Part shown: positions 17,227 through 26,551 of the stretch, piece after piece
Numbering within the stretch: position 1 is the stretch's first letter
Layout: each line of letters opens with the position of its first letter
Translations under genes and position numbers: made by a program
DNA from: Microcoleus vaginatus HSN003
GTDB taxonomy: Bacteria; Cyanobacteriota; Cyanobacteriia; Cyanobacteriales; Microcoleaceae
Reading direction: 5' to 3'
Assembly (NCBI RefSeq): GCF_022701255.1
Contig: NZ_CP031705.1
Location: forward strand, 3,175,501-3,239,500
DNA: 64,000 nucleotides
Notes under the pieces: generated by a model
The model's database searches: none
Seen by the model: the letters and a program-made list of their open reading frames with translations, nothing else
What the model was told of the DNA's origin: nothing

Positions 17227-18960
17227 TCATGCCTGCATCACCACCCGTTCCGGGAGACTGACAATAAAAGTTGAACCTTTACCGTCTTCGCTTTCGACGC
17301 TAATTTCGCCGCCGAGAATTTGACACAAACGCTGGCTAATTGTCAATCCCAAACCCGTCCCTCCGTACTTGCGGGTAGTCGAAGCATCAGCTTGGGTAAA
17401 AGGTTTAAATATCTGTTCTAATTGCTCGTCCGTCATGCCGATGCCGGTGTCGCTGACTCGAAACATTAAAACTTGAGAAGTGTAGTTTGAACCCGAGTAA
17501 AAATCATTATTTTTATTTTGTTTCGTGGATCTTGACTTTTCAATTTTAATTCTTTCGACGCCGATAGTAATGACGCCTTTTTCGGTAAATTTGGCAGCAT
17601 TGCTGAGCAAATTGAGGAGAATTTGCCGCACTTTCGGTTGGTCGGCGTACATTGTGCCGAGTTCACCTTTTGTTTTCAGTGCTAAAGCATTGCCTTTTTT
17701 TTCTACTAGCGGTTGAGCCGTAGTCATCACTTCTTCAATCATGGTTGCCACGTCGAAGTTTTCCAAATAAAGGGTGACGTGACCGGCTTCTATTTTTGAA
17801 ATATCGAGGATGTCGCTAATCATATCCAGTAGGTGTTTGCCTGCGGTTTGAATTTTTTCTAAGTCCGGGAGAAAGTCTTCTGAACCGGAATCTTGAGCAT
17901 CTTCTTGCAGCATTTCGCTGTAGTTAATGATGGCGTTGAGGGGGGTGCGTAGTTCGTGGCTCATGTTGGCCAGAAATGCACTTTTCGAGCGGTTTGCAGC
18001 TTCGGCGGCTACTTTTGCTTCGTGCAATTCTTCTGTGTATTCCCCGACTCTTTGGATTAGTTCGTTGAGGGAAATTGCTAGCATTCCCACTTCGTCGGAA
18101 GTAGTGACGGGTACTTGCAAATCAAAGTTGGATTCTTCTGTGACTCTCTGAGCGATGAGGGTGGTGGCTTCTAAGGAGCGAGCGATCGCCCCGCTGGTGT
18201 ATGCTGCTAGAATTGCTGCGCTCGCGGCTGATATCAAGAGAGAGCAAATGAGAATTAGAGTTCCGAGCTTTTCTGCTTTGTCGTAGGTACTCAATGCCTC
18301 GTCTGCTTTCTCGCCAAAGCTGCCGGCCAGTTTGGCTGAATCCTGCGAAAACTGTTCGAGTTTCAAAGCGGTTTTGCCAGCGACAAAATTGTTCAAGTTC
18401 CGCTGGAAAGCCTGCTGCTGCTGCGGATTTAAACCAGATAATTTCGCAGTCCCCAACAATTTTTGTACTTCTTGAAAGTATGATTCTACTGTTTTGCCGT
18501 TGGCTTGAACGAACTGTTGAAGCAGTTCGTAGTCTTTGGCCACCTCGGGATTCTTCGTCGGTGGAAAGGTTTGCAGTTGTTCGAGGATGCCGCTCATCTG
18601 AGCAACGCGAGTCAGGAATTCCGAGCGTTCGCGATCGAAAATTTGCGGTTTGGCCGTCAGACTGACCAGCTTTTGCTGGTGAATTCTGACTTCCTGTACC
18701 GTACTATTGAGGTTGCTCAGGATTTCCCCTTTATCTCGGTCGATCGCCAGTTTTTCCCGAACCTGCTGTTTGTAATAAAATTCTACTCCCCGTCCCGCCA
18801 CAGCACCCAAAACGGCAATACCAATGACCAAGGCGTATCCGCAGCCGATTTTCTGCCTGATACCCAAGCGACTGAACAGATTTCTCAAATCTCTTTGAGG
18901 AGGGTGATGGGGTTGATTTTTCGAGGCTAAGGTTGAAGACATGGGCAATATACTCGTCAC
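17227..18960 (-). CDS. membrane sensor histidine kinase
   Basis: 577 residues. Layout: cytoplasmic N-tail, TM1 (about 37-58), an extracytoplasmic helical sensor domain (about 60-232, four-helix-bundle-like), TM2 (about 233-257), HAMP (about 258-312), a short coiled coil, HisKA with the phospho-acceptor in [17 protein letters not shown], and a HATPase with N-box ([11 protein letters not shown]), G1 (SDTGIGM), and G2 (GGTGLGLTI). All catalytic boxes are intact. No response regulator is adjacent, so it is an orphan kinase. The stimulus is unknown; the helical sensor resembles chemoreceptor-type four-helix domains. A CT-rich tract (17107-17136), i.e. an AAGGAAG array on the coding strand, lies about 90 bases after the stop codon. 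Confidence 0.9.
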   Translation of the reverse strand: MTSILPMSSTLASKNQPHHPPQRDLRNLFSRLGIRQKIGCGYALVIGIAVLGAVAGRGVEFYYKQQVREKLAIDRDKGEILSNLNSTVQEVRIHQQKLVSLTAKPQIFDRERSEFLTRVAQMSGILEQLQTFPPTKNPEVAKDYELLQQFVQANGKTVESYFQEVQKLLGTAKLSGLNPQQQQAFQRNLNNFVAGKTALKLEQFSQDSAKLAGSFGEKADEALSTYDKAEKLGTLILICSLLISAASAAILAAYTSGAIARSLEATTLIAQRVTEESNFDLQVPVTTSDEVGMLAISLNELIQRVGEYTEELHEAKVAAEAANRSKSAFLANMSHELRTPLNAIINYSEMLQEDAQDSGSEDFLPDLEKIQTAGKHLLDMISDILDISKIEAGHVTLYLENFDVATMIEEVMTTAQPLVEKKGNALALKTKGELGTMYADQPKVRQILLNLLSNAAKFTEKGVITIGVERIKIEKSRSTKQNKNNDFYSGSNYTSQVLMFRVSDTGIGMTDEQLEQIFKPFTQADASTTRKYGGTGLGLTISQRLCQILGGEISVESEDGKGSTFIVSLPERVVMQA

Positions 18961-19093
18961 CCTGAGAGGCAGTATCTATATTCTAATTGATGCCTGCGTG
19001 AGGGTAAATAGAGTTTTTCATCCCCAACCAAATTTCGGCAGTTTCGGGTCTGTGCAAAGTTCCACTGCTTTCTCTGCTTGACACTTGGGCTAA

Positions 19094-19164
19094 GTTGTGA
19101 ATAACTAATTAAAATTTACGAGTTATAAGTTGCAAGTTATGAGTTAGATTTGTTATTCACAACT
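19094..19164. repeat. 12-bp perfect inverted repeat enclosing GAGTTATAAGTT-type units
   Basis: GTTGTGAATAAC at the left and GTTATTCACAAC at the right, with degenerate AAGTT(A/G)TGAGTT units between, and further AACTCACAACTC units to about 19195. Repeat DNA located just after the gene at 19202-19723; it could fold into a long hairpin in that transcript. Confidence 0.6.
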
Positions 19165-19201
19165 TAACTCAACTCACAACTCACAACTTGTAATTTCTCC
19201 T

Positions 19202-19723
19202 CTACTGGCAAAGTCGAAATTGTGCTATCTCAGCAGGAATTCTTGAAGCATTAGGTACGTTTGCAGAGGCAGGAACGAAGATTCCCAGACCGTAACTGCA
19301 ACCCTCTGCCGTCGTGCATTCGCCCGGTTTAGCAGTGATTTGATATTGACCTTGGGATGGGGGAGTAAAAGAGAGTGACGCCAGTTCGCCTGTTTTTTGA
19401 CTCGCAGCGATTTCCTGACCGCTTTCATCCTTAAGAGATAAGTTTAAATCCTGACAATTTCCGTCGCAAGTGGCAACAAAAACATACTCCACATTAGGAT
19501 GCAGCGTGGCTCTAAAAGGAGATGAAACTTGCTTGCGAACTTGACCCAGCAACGGCACAAATACTAATTTTTGACCGTTGCCTTTCCGCTGGTCAACTTC
19601 TGTTTTCAAGCGACAAACAACCGTTTTTTGGTCGTCGGTCAGTTCTTGAGCAATCGCATTTCCTACAATTGCAGTACCGAGGATCAGGGCAAGGCCGGAA
19701 ATAACCAGATGTTTGAAATTCAT
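19202..19723 (-). CDS. secreted protein of unknown function
   Basis: 173 residues. Signal peptide with hydrophobic core LVISGLALILGTAIVG and an Ala-x-Ala-like site near residue 25 (NAIAQ). The mature domain holds six Cys, several spaced as pairs (CDGNC, CTTAEGC), suggesting disulfides in the periplasm or outside the cell. A central beta-rich part (SPFRATLHPNVEYVFVATCDG, then FTPPSQGQYQI) resembles the small PPC-type beta-sandwich seen in secreted proteins, which I offer only as a hint. ATG at 19721-19723. No operon partner. Confidence 0.7.
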   Translation of the reverse strand: MNFKHLVISGLALILGTAIVGNAIAQELTDDQKTVVCRLKTEVDQRKGNGQKLVFVPLLGQVRKQVSSPFRATLHPNVEYVFVATCDGNCQDLNLSLKDESGQEIAASQKTGELASLSFTPPSQGQYQITAKPGECTTAEGCSYGLGIFVPASANVPNASRIPAEIAQFRLCQ

Positions 19724-20275
19724 TGATGTCCCTTAAAGTTAATTTTGGGTGATTGCAATCGACCGCTTTTGTCAGCAGTCTATTGGTTTATCTGGAGCCT
19801 ATCACATTTGTTGACTTTTCATCAAAAACAGGTCGGAGAAAAGTGCGATCGAACTCATGTCTGGTTTTAGATGAATCTGGCGTCAGCTATCGCCGAAACT
19901 CCACAGATTGCGGACGGTACGAGCAGAGCCTCGTCCTGATTGTATTGTACTAAATTAGGGCGATCGGCATCGGGATCTAGAAACCGGGTTTCTGGGCGGA
20001 TGCGGCGCAGCTCAACCTAAGATTTATAGTAGAGACTGGGTTTAACAAGACCTGAATCAGTCCAAGACTGTAAATGTCTGATACAGGTTCCCAGATTCCA
20101 GGCCAACAACATAATACCAATTTAAAAAAATCTTGCTACAATCATCAATCTTATACCAATTCTTAAAAGTCGTAGCTCCCGTAAGGACAAGGCAATGCCA
20201 TGTCCCTACTCAAAATCCATGGGTTAAATCCATTAAATCCGTTCTACAATCCCTTGTCTAACTTCCTGCTTCCGT
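19724..20275. other. 552-base gap without a recognised gene
   Basis: Contains a 15-base palindrome AGAAACCGGGTTTCT at about 19979-19993, a dispersed type in cyanobacteria, plus AT-rich tracts. A 66-codon frame at 19753 has no coding character. The first 50 bases should carry the promoter of the gene at 19202-19723. Confidence 0.6.
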
Positions 20276-20848
20276 TCATTTATCGCTGTTGCGAAATTTC
20301 CACGCAGGAACAAACTTAGAATCACCCCAAACGCCGCGGCGATTTTTCTTAGCTTCGGCTTCCGCTTTTTCCAAAATACTTGCACTCGGACAGTTTTTCA
20401 AGTAAGGACGGTAAACCATTGCTAATCCTTCGCGGATCAAAACTTCTTGGGCAAATGTGCCGTTTGGCAAGCGAACTTCGCTCACTTTGCGGCCGTAGCG
20501 GTCAGTATCGGTGACGGTCAAAACAACGCGACCGCCCCCTTGGTTTACAAGCTGCTGCATTCTTTGGTGCGCTAGATTTCCCCACTTAAATTGATTTTTT
20601 TTTGCTGCTGCTTTGCTATTTTTCTCAGCATTTGTGTGCGCGACTTCCGGTGCATCTATGCAGGCAAAACGCACTTTGATATCTTTTCCAGCGCTATCGC
20701 TAGCGACAAGAGTGTCGCCGTCGCTGACTCGCTTGACAGCATAGTTGTTGGGCGCTAACTTTTGTGGACACCCGAATAGTAACAATAGCAAAGCAACTGC
20801 ACTTAAGGTTTTTATTTTTGGGAAAATGGCGATTTTAGTTTTACTCAT
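20276..20848 (-). CDS. thermonuclease-like (SNase-fold) lipoprotein
   Basis: 190 residues. A hydrophobic leader ends in a lipobox-like LLFGC with Cys27, so the mature protein is probably a lipid-anchored periplasmic or surface nuclease. The staphylococcal nuclease fold is clear: VKRVSDGDTLVA, then RFACIDAPE (catalytic Arg and Asp), TDTDRYGRKVSEV (second Asp), and LIREGLAMVYRPY with RRGVWGD at the end. Both catalytic Arg/Asp positions appear retained, so it is likely active on DNA or RNA with calcium. Single gene 70 bases upstream (in transcription order) of the methyltransferase; they may be cotranscribed only if transcription comes from further right. Confidence 0.88.
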   Translation of the reverse strand: MSKTKIAIFPKIKTLSAVALLLLLFGCPQKLAPNNYAVKRVSDGDTLVASDSAGKDIKVRFACIDAPEVAHTNAEKNSKAAAKKNQFKWGNLAHQRMQQLVNQGGGRVVLTVTDTDRYGRKVSEVRLPNGTFAQEVLIREGLAMVYRPYLKNCPSASILEKAEAEAKKNRRGVWGDSKFVPAWKFRNSDK

Positions 20849-20918
20849 CGTTCTGTCTGTCTATTAATTTACCTTTATGTGGTGAGTTTAATTAACCGAT
20901 CGCACTTTCAGCCTTTCC

Positions 20919-21839
20919 CTAACGCCAAGCGTGAAAAACCATCCGGGCGCACGTACCGCTAGCTTGGGAAATATTAACAGCTTTGATGTCGCGGAACCCT
21001 GCACTTTCCAGCATCCCTTTCACCGCCAAAGCATTTGGTCCGAACCAATTCGTCGGGTCATTATTCAGTTCCCTGCCGCAGTAAAACGCCGCTGCCGGTC
21101 TTTGACAATCAAGCATATCGACGTGAGTTTCTAATATTAACTGCTTGCCGGTGACGCTGAAAACTCGATCGAGAGCCAGCAGGGGATGCCTCATATGGTA
21201 AAGCACTCCCAAGAACAAAACCAAATCAAAAACCCCTACTTTCTCGGGCGAAAGTTCGAGCACGTCTATCTCCATATCTTCAACTTGAGACTTGAGCACT
21301 CTGCGGGCCAGTTCAAATCCTCCTTTGCCAACATCGGGGGATTGCCAAACAAAGGAATCTGTAGCCAAAACGCGCTTAGCCCCGCGCCTTTCTGCGGCAA
21401 AAGAGTAAAATCCATCCCAAGCACCGACATCTAAAACAGTCATTCCTTCTAAACTTTCGGGAAGTCCAATTTTTTCTTCGGTTTGGGGAGAAGAGGTTTT
21501 ACCGCCGCCCGGAGTGATGACTCCGCAACCGAGGTCAATGCAGTGATGCCAAGTGGGAATTTTTGCTACTTCTGCTTTTAGCAGCAATCTTTCGATATCT
21601 TGTAGAGAAACAATCTCCGCAGGTGCGGCTTGCTGGCTTGGCAATTGCTGAGTTTTAGCGCATAGCGTGTCAAAATCTTGGCGGTAGACGGCTAATTCTT
21701 CAACCAAGCTTTCGGATAAAGGAGTGCCGCTGTCTTGCAGTTTTTGAGCTGCTTGGGAAAAGCGCAAGTTTAAATCGGTGGCGCGTTTTTTTACATCGTT
21801 TAACTGCTGCCACAAAGTTTGTGTTTCTGCTGTCATCAT
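20919..21839 (-). CDS. CmoB-like (DUF1698) SAM-dependent methyltransferase
   Basis: 306 residues from the ATG at 21837-21839 (a second ATG follows directly); an upstream frame to 21893 would overlap polA and is less likely. The Rossmann SAM site is clear: GMTVLDVGAWDGFYSFAAERRGAKRVLATD, then VFDLVLFLGVLYHMRHPLLAL. The last third (ETHVD, ELNNDPTNWFGPN, MLESAGF) follows the CmoB pattern, an enzyme that alkylates 5-hydroxyuridine at tRNA position 34. The CmoB-type assignment is by family resemblance; many cyanobacterial relatives act on other substrates, and the N-terminal helical region is different. Only 35 bases separate it from the end of polA, so it probably shares that transcript. Confidence 0.75.
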   Translation of the reverse strand: MMTAETQTLWQQLNDVKKRATDLNLRFSQAAQKLQDSGTPLSESLVEELAVYRQDFDTLCAKTQQLPSQQAAPAEIVSLQDIERLLLKAEVAKIPTWHHCIDLGCGVITPGGGKTSSPQTEEKIGLPESLEGMTVLDVGAWDGFYSFAAERRGAKRVLATDSFVWQSPDVGKGGFELARRVLKSQVEDMEIDVLELSPEKVGVFDLVLFLGVLYHMRHPLLALDRVFSVTGKQLILETHVDMLDCQRPAAAFYCGRELNNDPTNWFGPNALAVKGMLESAGFRDIKAVNISQASGTCARMVFHAWR

Positions 21840-21874
21840 CTTGTTTTTTCTCCCCCAAGTGCGGTTGCTGCTGT

Positions 21875-24800
21875 CTATTTTGTTTCCATCCAATTTTGCC
21901 CAGCGTGGATGTCCACTATCAGCGGTACGCTAAGAGGCAGAGCATTTTCCATCGCAGTTCTAATTTTCGGCTGCAATTCTTCCCATTCATCGGGAGGTAC
22001 TTCAAATATTAATTCATCGTGAACTTGCAGCAGCAGCCGCGCCTGATAGTTTTGCAAAATTTTGTGTACCTCAATCATGGCAAGTTTAATGATATCAGCA
22101 CTAGAGCCTTGAATGGGAGCGTTGGCGGCAGCCCGCAAAGATTGGGCGTCATCTCTGCTGACAGATTTAAGTCTATCGGAGTGAATGTCTTGGGGATTGC
22201 GGCCTTTTAAGTCCAGGAGGCTTTCGCTCTCGAATTTTAAATAGCGGCGGCGGCCTAGAATTGTGGTAACGTATCCGAGGGCGATCGCCTCTTTTTTTAC
22301 TTTCTCCAAAAATTCAAAAACCTTAATGTAACGCTCGTTAAATCGCTTAATAAACTCTTTGCCGTCTGCTGAAGTTTTGCCCATCGAACGACCAAACTTA
22401 ATCGCCCCCATACCGTAAATTACCCCAAAATTAATTGTTTTGCCAAACCGTCTTTCGTCCGGCGTTACTTCCTCTTTTTCAAACAACAGTTGAGCCGTCA
22501 CAGTATGCACATCTCGGTTATTTTGGTAAGCTTCTATTAACACAGGTTCTTGACTCAAATGAGCTAAAATTCGCAGTTCAATTTGAGAATAGTCAGCCGA
22601 CACCATCAGCCACCCTGACTCCGGTAAAAAAGCCTTGCGAATTTGCCGCGAAAACTCGGTACGGATGGGAATATTTTGTAAGTTTGGATTAGAAGAAGAA
22701 AGCCTTCCCGTACCCGTTGCAGTTTGGTTAAAATCTGTATGCACTCGCCCGGTATCTGCACGCACTAACTGTGGCAAAGCATCCACATAAGTTGATTTCA
22801 ACTTGGATAATGTTCGGTGTTCTAATAAATCGTCTACAATCGGGTGGTCTCCTTGCAATTTATCCAATACGGCGGCGTCTGTAGAGTATCCCGTCTTAGT
22901 TTTGCGAGACTTTTTCTGAAACTCATCCGGGATTTTTTCTAACAAGATTTCGCTGAGTTGTTTCGGGGAACCTAAATTAAACTTTCTCCCCGCTGCTTGA
23001 TAAGTTTTTTCTTCTATTTCTTTTAAGCTCTTTTCTAGCTGCTGCGACAGTTCTTGCAGATACTCTGAATCAATGCGAATTCCGCAGTATTCCATTTCAG
23101 CTAAAACTGGTTCTAGGGGCTGTTCTACTTCCAGCAGCAACTGGTGCAAAGACTTTCCCGGAAAGTTAGCTTCATCAGCTTTATCCAATTCTGCTCTAAG
23201 TTTATTTACTAACCCAAATGTGGTGTGAACATCCATACCGCAGTAGTCAGCTACCGCCGGAATACTGATGTCAGCAATTGTTTTGTTTTTCGGTACTAAT
23301 TCATTGTAACTTTTGGCGACAATGCCTAAGTATTTCCTTGACAATTCGCTGAGACTGTGGCTAGTTTCTGGGTTGAGTACGTAACTGGCTAGCATGGTGT
23401 CGAAGACGACTCCGGCTAGTTTGATTCCCTGACAGCGCAGGATCGATCGATCAAACTTAGCATTTTGCAGCGCCTTCGGATAATTCTCGCTTTCCAAAAT
23501 CGGACGCAAAGCATTTAAAACTGTGGTTTTGTCCAAGTTTTTGCCCGTTTTATGTCCCGTAGGAATGTAAGCAACATCCTCTTCACCGGTTCCCCAACAG
23601 CAGCCAATTCCGACTAATTCGGCGTCTCGCGGTTCGATGGCGGTGGTTTCGGTATCCCACGCCACGGGTGAGGCTTTGTCGGTGTGGGTTTGCAGCAGTT
23701 GGACTAATTCGTTTAACTGTTCGGTTGTTTGAATTATTCGGGGTTTAATGGGTAATTTGTTTGCTTGCTGAGCGGCTTTGGTATCATCATGACTCCAAAA
23801 GGATAAGGCATTTTCTTCTGAACTTTCAGAAGTTGGAGGTGACTTATCTATTGTGGGGTGGGCATCTTGCCCGCCCTGTTCCAATGGCTTTTCTACACCC
23901 TCCAATGGCTCTTTTACACCTTCCAATGGCTGTTCTAGGGTGTTTTCCGACGAGTCAGAGCCTCTGGATGTGCGTTCCCGGGCAGAGCCTGGGAACGAGG
24001 ATTCCTCTTCTTGTTTTTCCTTTTCTTCAACGCCACCAAAACGCTTTTGAATTTGCTTTACTTTGCTTAAAAATGTTTTAAATTCCAACTTTTCCAGCAT
24101 GGGAATCAAGGCTGATTCGTCAAAACCTATAAGCTGGCAATCTTCTAAGTTGATTTCTAAGGGCACGTCTTGGACAATTGTCGCCATGCGTTGAGAATGA
24201 TAAGCAGCTTCTTTGCCTTCTTCTAGCTTTTTCTTAGTTGCTCCTTTAATCTCGTCTATTGCTGCATAAATTCCATCAAGGGAATTGTAAGCTTCCAGCA
24301 ATTGCAGTGCGGTTTTGTCGCCGATGCCTTTAACTCCGGGGATGTTGTCGGATTTGTCGCCGCACAAAGCTTTGTAATCTACTACTTGTTCGGGCAAAAT
24401 ACCGAGTTTTTCTTTGACTGCTTCCGGGCCGTATTCTTGGGATTTGCCTTTGCCCGATCGCCTTAATTCATCCGTACTCAAATATAATACGCCGATTTGT
24501 TTTTCGGTGTCTACTAATTGAAACAAATCTCGATCGCCCGTGAGGATTTTGACCTGATAACCGGCCGCGCTGGCTTTGTTTGCCAAAGTTCCCAAAACAT
24601 CGTCTGCCTCAAAACCGGGAGCAGTTATTGCAGGTAAATTCAAATAGGTGAGGAGTTCTTGCAGGTTTTTGATATCCGGCTTAAAATCTTCCGGTGTTTC
24701 GGCTCGGCCCGCTTTGTAGGTGTCGTCTGCTTCGTGGCGAAATGTGGGTGTGGCGAGGTCAAAGGCGATCGCCATGTACTGGGGATCGTGGGCGGCCATC

Positions 24801-24961
24801 ACTTCCAGCAGCGACTTGAGAAAGCCAAAACAGACGCTGGTGGGAATGCCTGTTGTCGTTCGCAAGCCTCCGTCTCGACTTTTGGCAAAGGCGAAGTAGG
24901 ATCGAAAGGCCAGGGAGTGACCGTCAACTAAGATGAAGATGGGAGCTTGATTTGCCGACAC
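21875..24961 (-). CDS. polA: DNA polymerase I
   Basis: About 1028 residues from the GTG at 24961 (a GTG at 24982 adds seven). Three domains: 5'-3' exonuclease (about 8-290; FILVDGHSLAFRSYFAF, then GDKSDNIPGVKGIGDKTA), 3'-5' exonuclease (about 415-600; the DxE motif DTETTAIEP near 435 is intact, so proofreading is probable), and polymerase (about 640-1028; SADYSQIELRILAHLS, FGVIYGMG, and HDELIFEVP). The linker between the first two domains (about 322-410) is unusual: it encodes in-frame palindromic repeats and three PLEGV/PLEQ units (see 23861-23997), making the protein longer than the ~930 residues of E. coli Pol I. Functions in repair and Okazaki-fragment processing. Confidence 0.96.
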   Translation of the reverse strand: MSANQAPIFILVDGHSLAFRSYFAFAKSRDGGLRTTTGIPTSVCFGFLKSLLEVMAAHDPQYMAIAFDLATPTFRHEADDTYKAGRAETPEDFKPDIKNLQELLTYLNLPAITAPGFEADDVLGTLANKASAAGYQVKILTGDRDLFQLVDTEKQIGVLYLSTDELRRSGKGKSQEYGPEAVKEKLGILPEQVVDYKALCGDKSDNIPGVKGIGDKTALQLLEAYNSLDGIYAAIDEIKGATKKKLEEGKEAAYHSQRMATIVQDVPLEINLEDCQLIGFDESALIPMLEKLEFKTFLSKVKQIQKRFGGVEEKEKQEEESSFPGSARERTSRGSDSSENTLEQPLEGVKEPLEGVEKPLEQGGQDAHPTIDKSPPTSESSEENALSFWSHDDTKAAQQANKLPIKPRIIQTTEQLNELVQLLQTHTDKASPVAWDTETTAIEPRDAELVGIGCCWGTGEEDVAYIPTGHKTGKNLDKTTVLNALRPILESENYPKALQNAKFDRSILRCQGIKLAGVVFDTMLASYVLNPETSHSLSELSRKYLGIVAKSYNELVPKNKTIADISIPAVADYCGMDVHTTFGLVNKLRAELDKADEANFPGKSLHQLLLEVEQPLEPVLAEMEYCGIRIDSEYLQELSQQLEKSLKEIEEKTYQAAGRKFNLGSPKQLSEILLEKIPDEFQKKSRKTKTGYSTDAAVLDKLQGDHPIVDDLLEHRTLSKLKSTYVDALPQLVRADTGRVHTDFNQTATGTGRLSSSNPNLQNIPIRTEFSRQIRKAFLPESGWLMVSADYSQIELRILAHLSQEPVLIEAYQNNRDVHTVTAQLLFEKEEVTPDERRFGKTINFGVIYGMGAIKFGRSMGKTSADGKEFIKRFNERYIKVFEFLEKVKKEAIALGYVTTILGRRRYLKFESESLLDLKGRNPQDIHSDRLKSVSRDDAQSLRAAANAPIQGSSADIIKLAMIEVHKILQNYQARLLLQVHDELIFEVPPDEWEELQPKIRTAMENALPLSVPLIVDIHAGQNWMETK
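23861..23997 (-). repeat. palindromic repeats carried in frame inside polA
   Basis: Two separate repeat types in the polA linker. At 23861-23885 there is a hairpin GGGC-AAGAT-GCCC next to GGAACAGG, the same family as the compound palindromes at 15925 and 59445. At 23973-23997 there is a 25-bp near-palindrome beginning CGTTCCC and ending GGGAACG. Between them are three copies of a TCCAATGGCT(C/T)TT-type unit. All keep the polA frame open and read as hydrophilic linker. Confidence 0.8.
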
Positions 24962-25124
24962 AGACACAAATACCGATCGCACGAAAGGATTTTCTCATTG
25001 TACTCAGTTGTCCGCCTGCATTGATCGACCGGAAGGATGGCCCGCAGACTTGAGGACGCTTGACACTCGATCGGGGAGCGGCTTACTGTGCAGCTTGGCT
25101 GAGAATAGTAGAAGATGTGAAGTA

Positions 25125-25156
25125 CGATTCCTACTCGGGATAGCTTCGCTTCACGC
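25125..25156 (+). repeat. GGGATAGCTTCGCTTCACGC repeat upstream of the J-domain gene
   Basis: A copy of the 34-bp dispersed repeat also present at 34422-34455 and 40125-40158, here lying about 30 bases before the ATG of the J-domain gene and so inside its 5' region. It contains a short GAAGCGAAGCT/AGCTTCGCTTC-type symmetry. Confidence 0.7.
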
Positions 25157-25186
25157 CAATTTACCAACATCTGCCGATCGAAGTCT

Positions 25187-26524
25187 ATGGGTGACATTAA
25201 CCGATGCTACGAAATCCTCGAAATTGAGCCGGGAGCTTCCTTACAAGAAATTAAGCGCGCTTACAGGGATTTAGCGTTTGTGTGGCATCCCGATCGGTTT
25301 GCCACCAACGACCGCCTGCAACAAAAAGCTCACCAAAGATTAACAGAAATTAATGAAGCTTACGAGCAGTTGGTGTTGTTTCTGAGTCAGCCTGAATCAT
25401 CGAGGTCGATCGAAAAACAGTTTCAGCAGCCACCGCCCCCTGCGCCGGAAAAGCCGCTGAGAAGGCGTTCTGGAAAATCAGCCGCCAGGCCTGGTTCCCA
25501 GCGCCGTCAAACCCGCCCAAAAGCCGCCTCCAAAAAATTTCTCACTCAAAAAAACTCTTCAAGCAAGAAACGATTTACCACTCACAATCGCCAAGCGCGG
25601 CGGGGCAGAAAGCAACCTGGGCGAAGCGTTGCGAGGCAACCACTGCGATCTCAACACTATCCAAAGCTGATCTCGAAAAGGAAAAAAGAATTTTCAACTC
25701 AATACTCAAAACCGCCAAGCCCGCCGAGGGAAGTGCGGCCATCTCAACAGTATCCAAGCTTCCCTTGGTGGCCGCTGGTAATCGCTGTGGCGAGTTACGC
25801 CTTGACCGGTTGGATTTTGACTGAATCAGCCGCGCCGCTGTGGATGTGGGCTTTAATCTGCGGTGCAGATTGGCTGTGGGCCGCGATTTTGCTGGCGGAG
25901 GGTTCAGCAATGCCTAGAGTGTGGCTGGCGGCGTTAGTTTTGGCTGGGGCGGTAGGGGGGTCGATCGCCGGTTTTCAGGCGGGAGGAATGGTAACAGGGG
26001 CTGCTTGGGGCGCTGTTGGAGCTGGTTTGGGGGCGATCGCCAGTTCCGAGGCCCAGTCGCGGGCCGTGGCTGTTGTTTTGGCTGTGGCGGGAGTGGTGAC
26101 AGTGGTGGGATTGATGGCTGGAACTGGTTCTGGGAATTGGGTCAAGGCGTTAGTGGTGGCCGTGGGTTGGGCGATTGTCGGCTTGACGTGCGGGCTGGTG
26201 ACGGAAGTAGGTGTGCATTCTGGCCGCCCCGTCGGACTCTCTGGTGCGATCGGGCTGGGGATTGGGGCGTGGGCTGGGGCTTTGGCTGGGGCGAGTTTGG
26301 AGGCGATCATCCAAGCCTTAGCTATCGCCGGGTCTAAGAGTGTTTATGGGGCTTGGGCTGCGATCGGGATTATTGCTGGAGTTGTGGCGCGCATGGTAGC
26401 CGCAGAAAGGTTGATCCACATTACCAGCGGGCTTTACACGTTTATCCTGTTGGTGGCTACTTCCGGTTTCGGGCTGTGGCTGGGAAGTTGGATCGTATCT
26501 TTTAAATTACTCATCAGTCATTAG
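25187..26524 (+). CDS. J-domain protein with glycine/alanine-rich membrane region
   Basis: 445 residues. Residues 1-65 form a complete J domain including the HPD tripeptide (VWHPDRFATND), so it should stimulate an Hsp70 ATPase. Residues about 70-185 are basic, Pro/Ser/Arg/Lys-rich and probably disordered. From about 190 to the end there are many Ala/Gly/Val-rich hydrophobic segments (roughly nine), a polytopic or glycine-zipper membrane domain. So an Hsp70 partner is tethered to a membrane. Cyanobacteria have several such DnaJ-like proteins; the client is unknown. Starts divergently from polA with about 225 bases between. Confidence 0.85.
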   Translation: MGDINRCYEILEIEPGASLQEIKRAYRDLAFVWHPDRFATNDRLQQKAHQRLTEINEAYEQLVLFLSQPESSRSIEKQFQQPPPPAPEKPLRRRSGKSAARPGSQRRQTRPKAASKKFLTQKNSSSKKRFTTHNRQARRGRKQPGRSVARQPLRSQHYPKLISKRKKEFSTQYSKPPSPPREVRPSQQYPSFPWWPLVIAVASYALTGWILTESAAPLWMWALICGADWLWAAILLAEGSAMPRVWLAALVLAGAVGGSIAGFQAGGMVTGAAWGAVGAGLGAIASSEAQSRAVAVVLAVAGVVTVVGLMAGTGSGNWVKALVVAVGWAIVGLTCGLVTEVGVHSGRPVGLSGAIGLGIGAWAGALAGASLEAIIQALAIAGSKSVYGAWAAIGIIAGVVARMVAAERLIHITSGLYTFILLVATSGFGLWLGSWIVSFKLLISH

Positions 26525-26551
26525 GGAAAATTACCAATTACCAATTACCCA

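Noticed and set aside
19753..19953. 66-codon frame in the gap after the secreted-protein gene
   Set aside because: No coding character and not preserved in any recognisable pattern.
25921..26337. Gly/Trp-rich 138-codon frame inside the J-domain gene
   Set aside because: Composition is what frame +2 of a Gly/Ala/Val-rich membrane coding region yields; no start signal.
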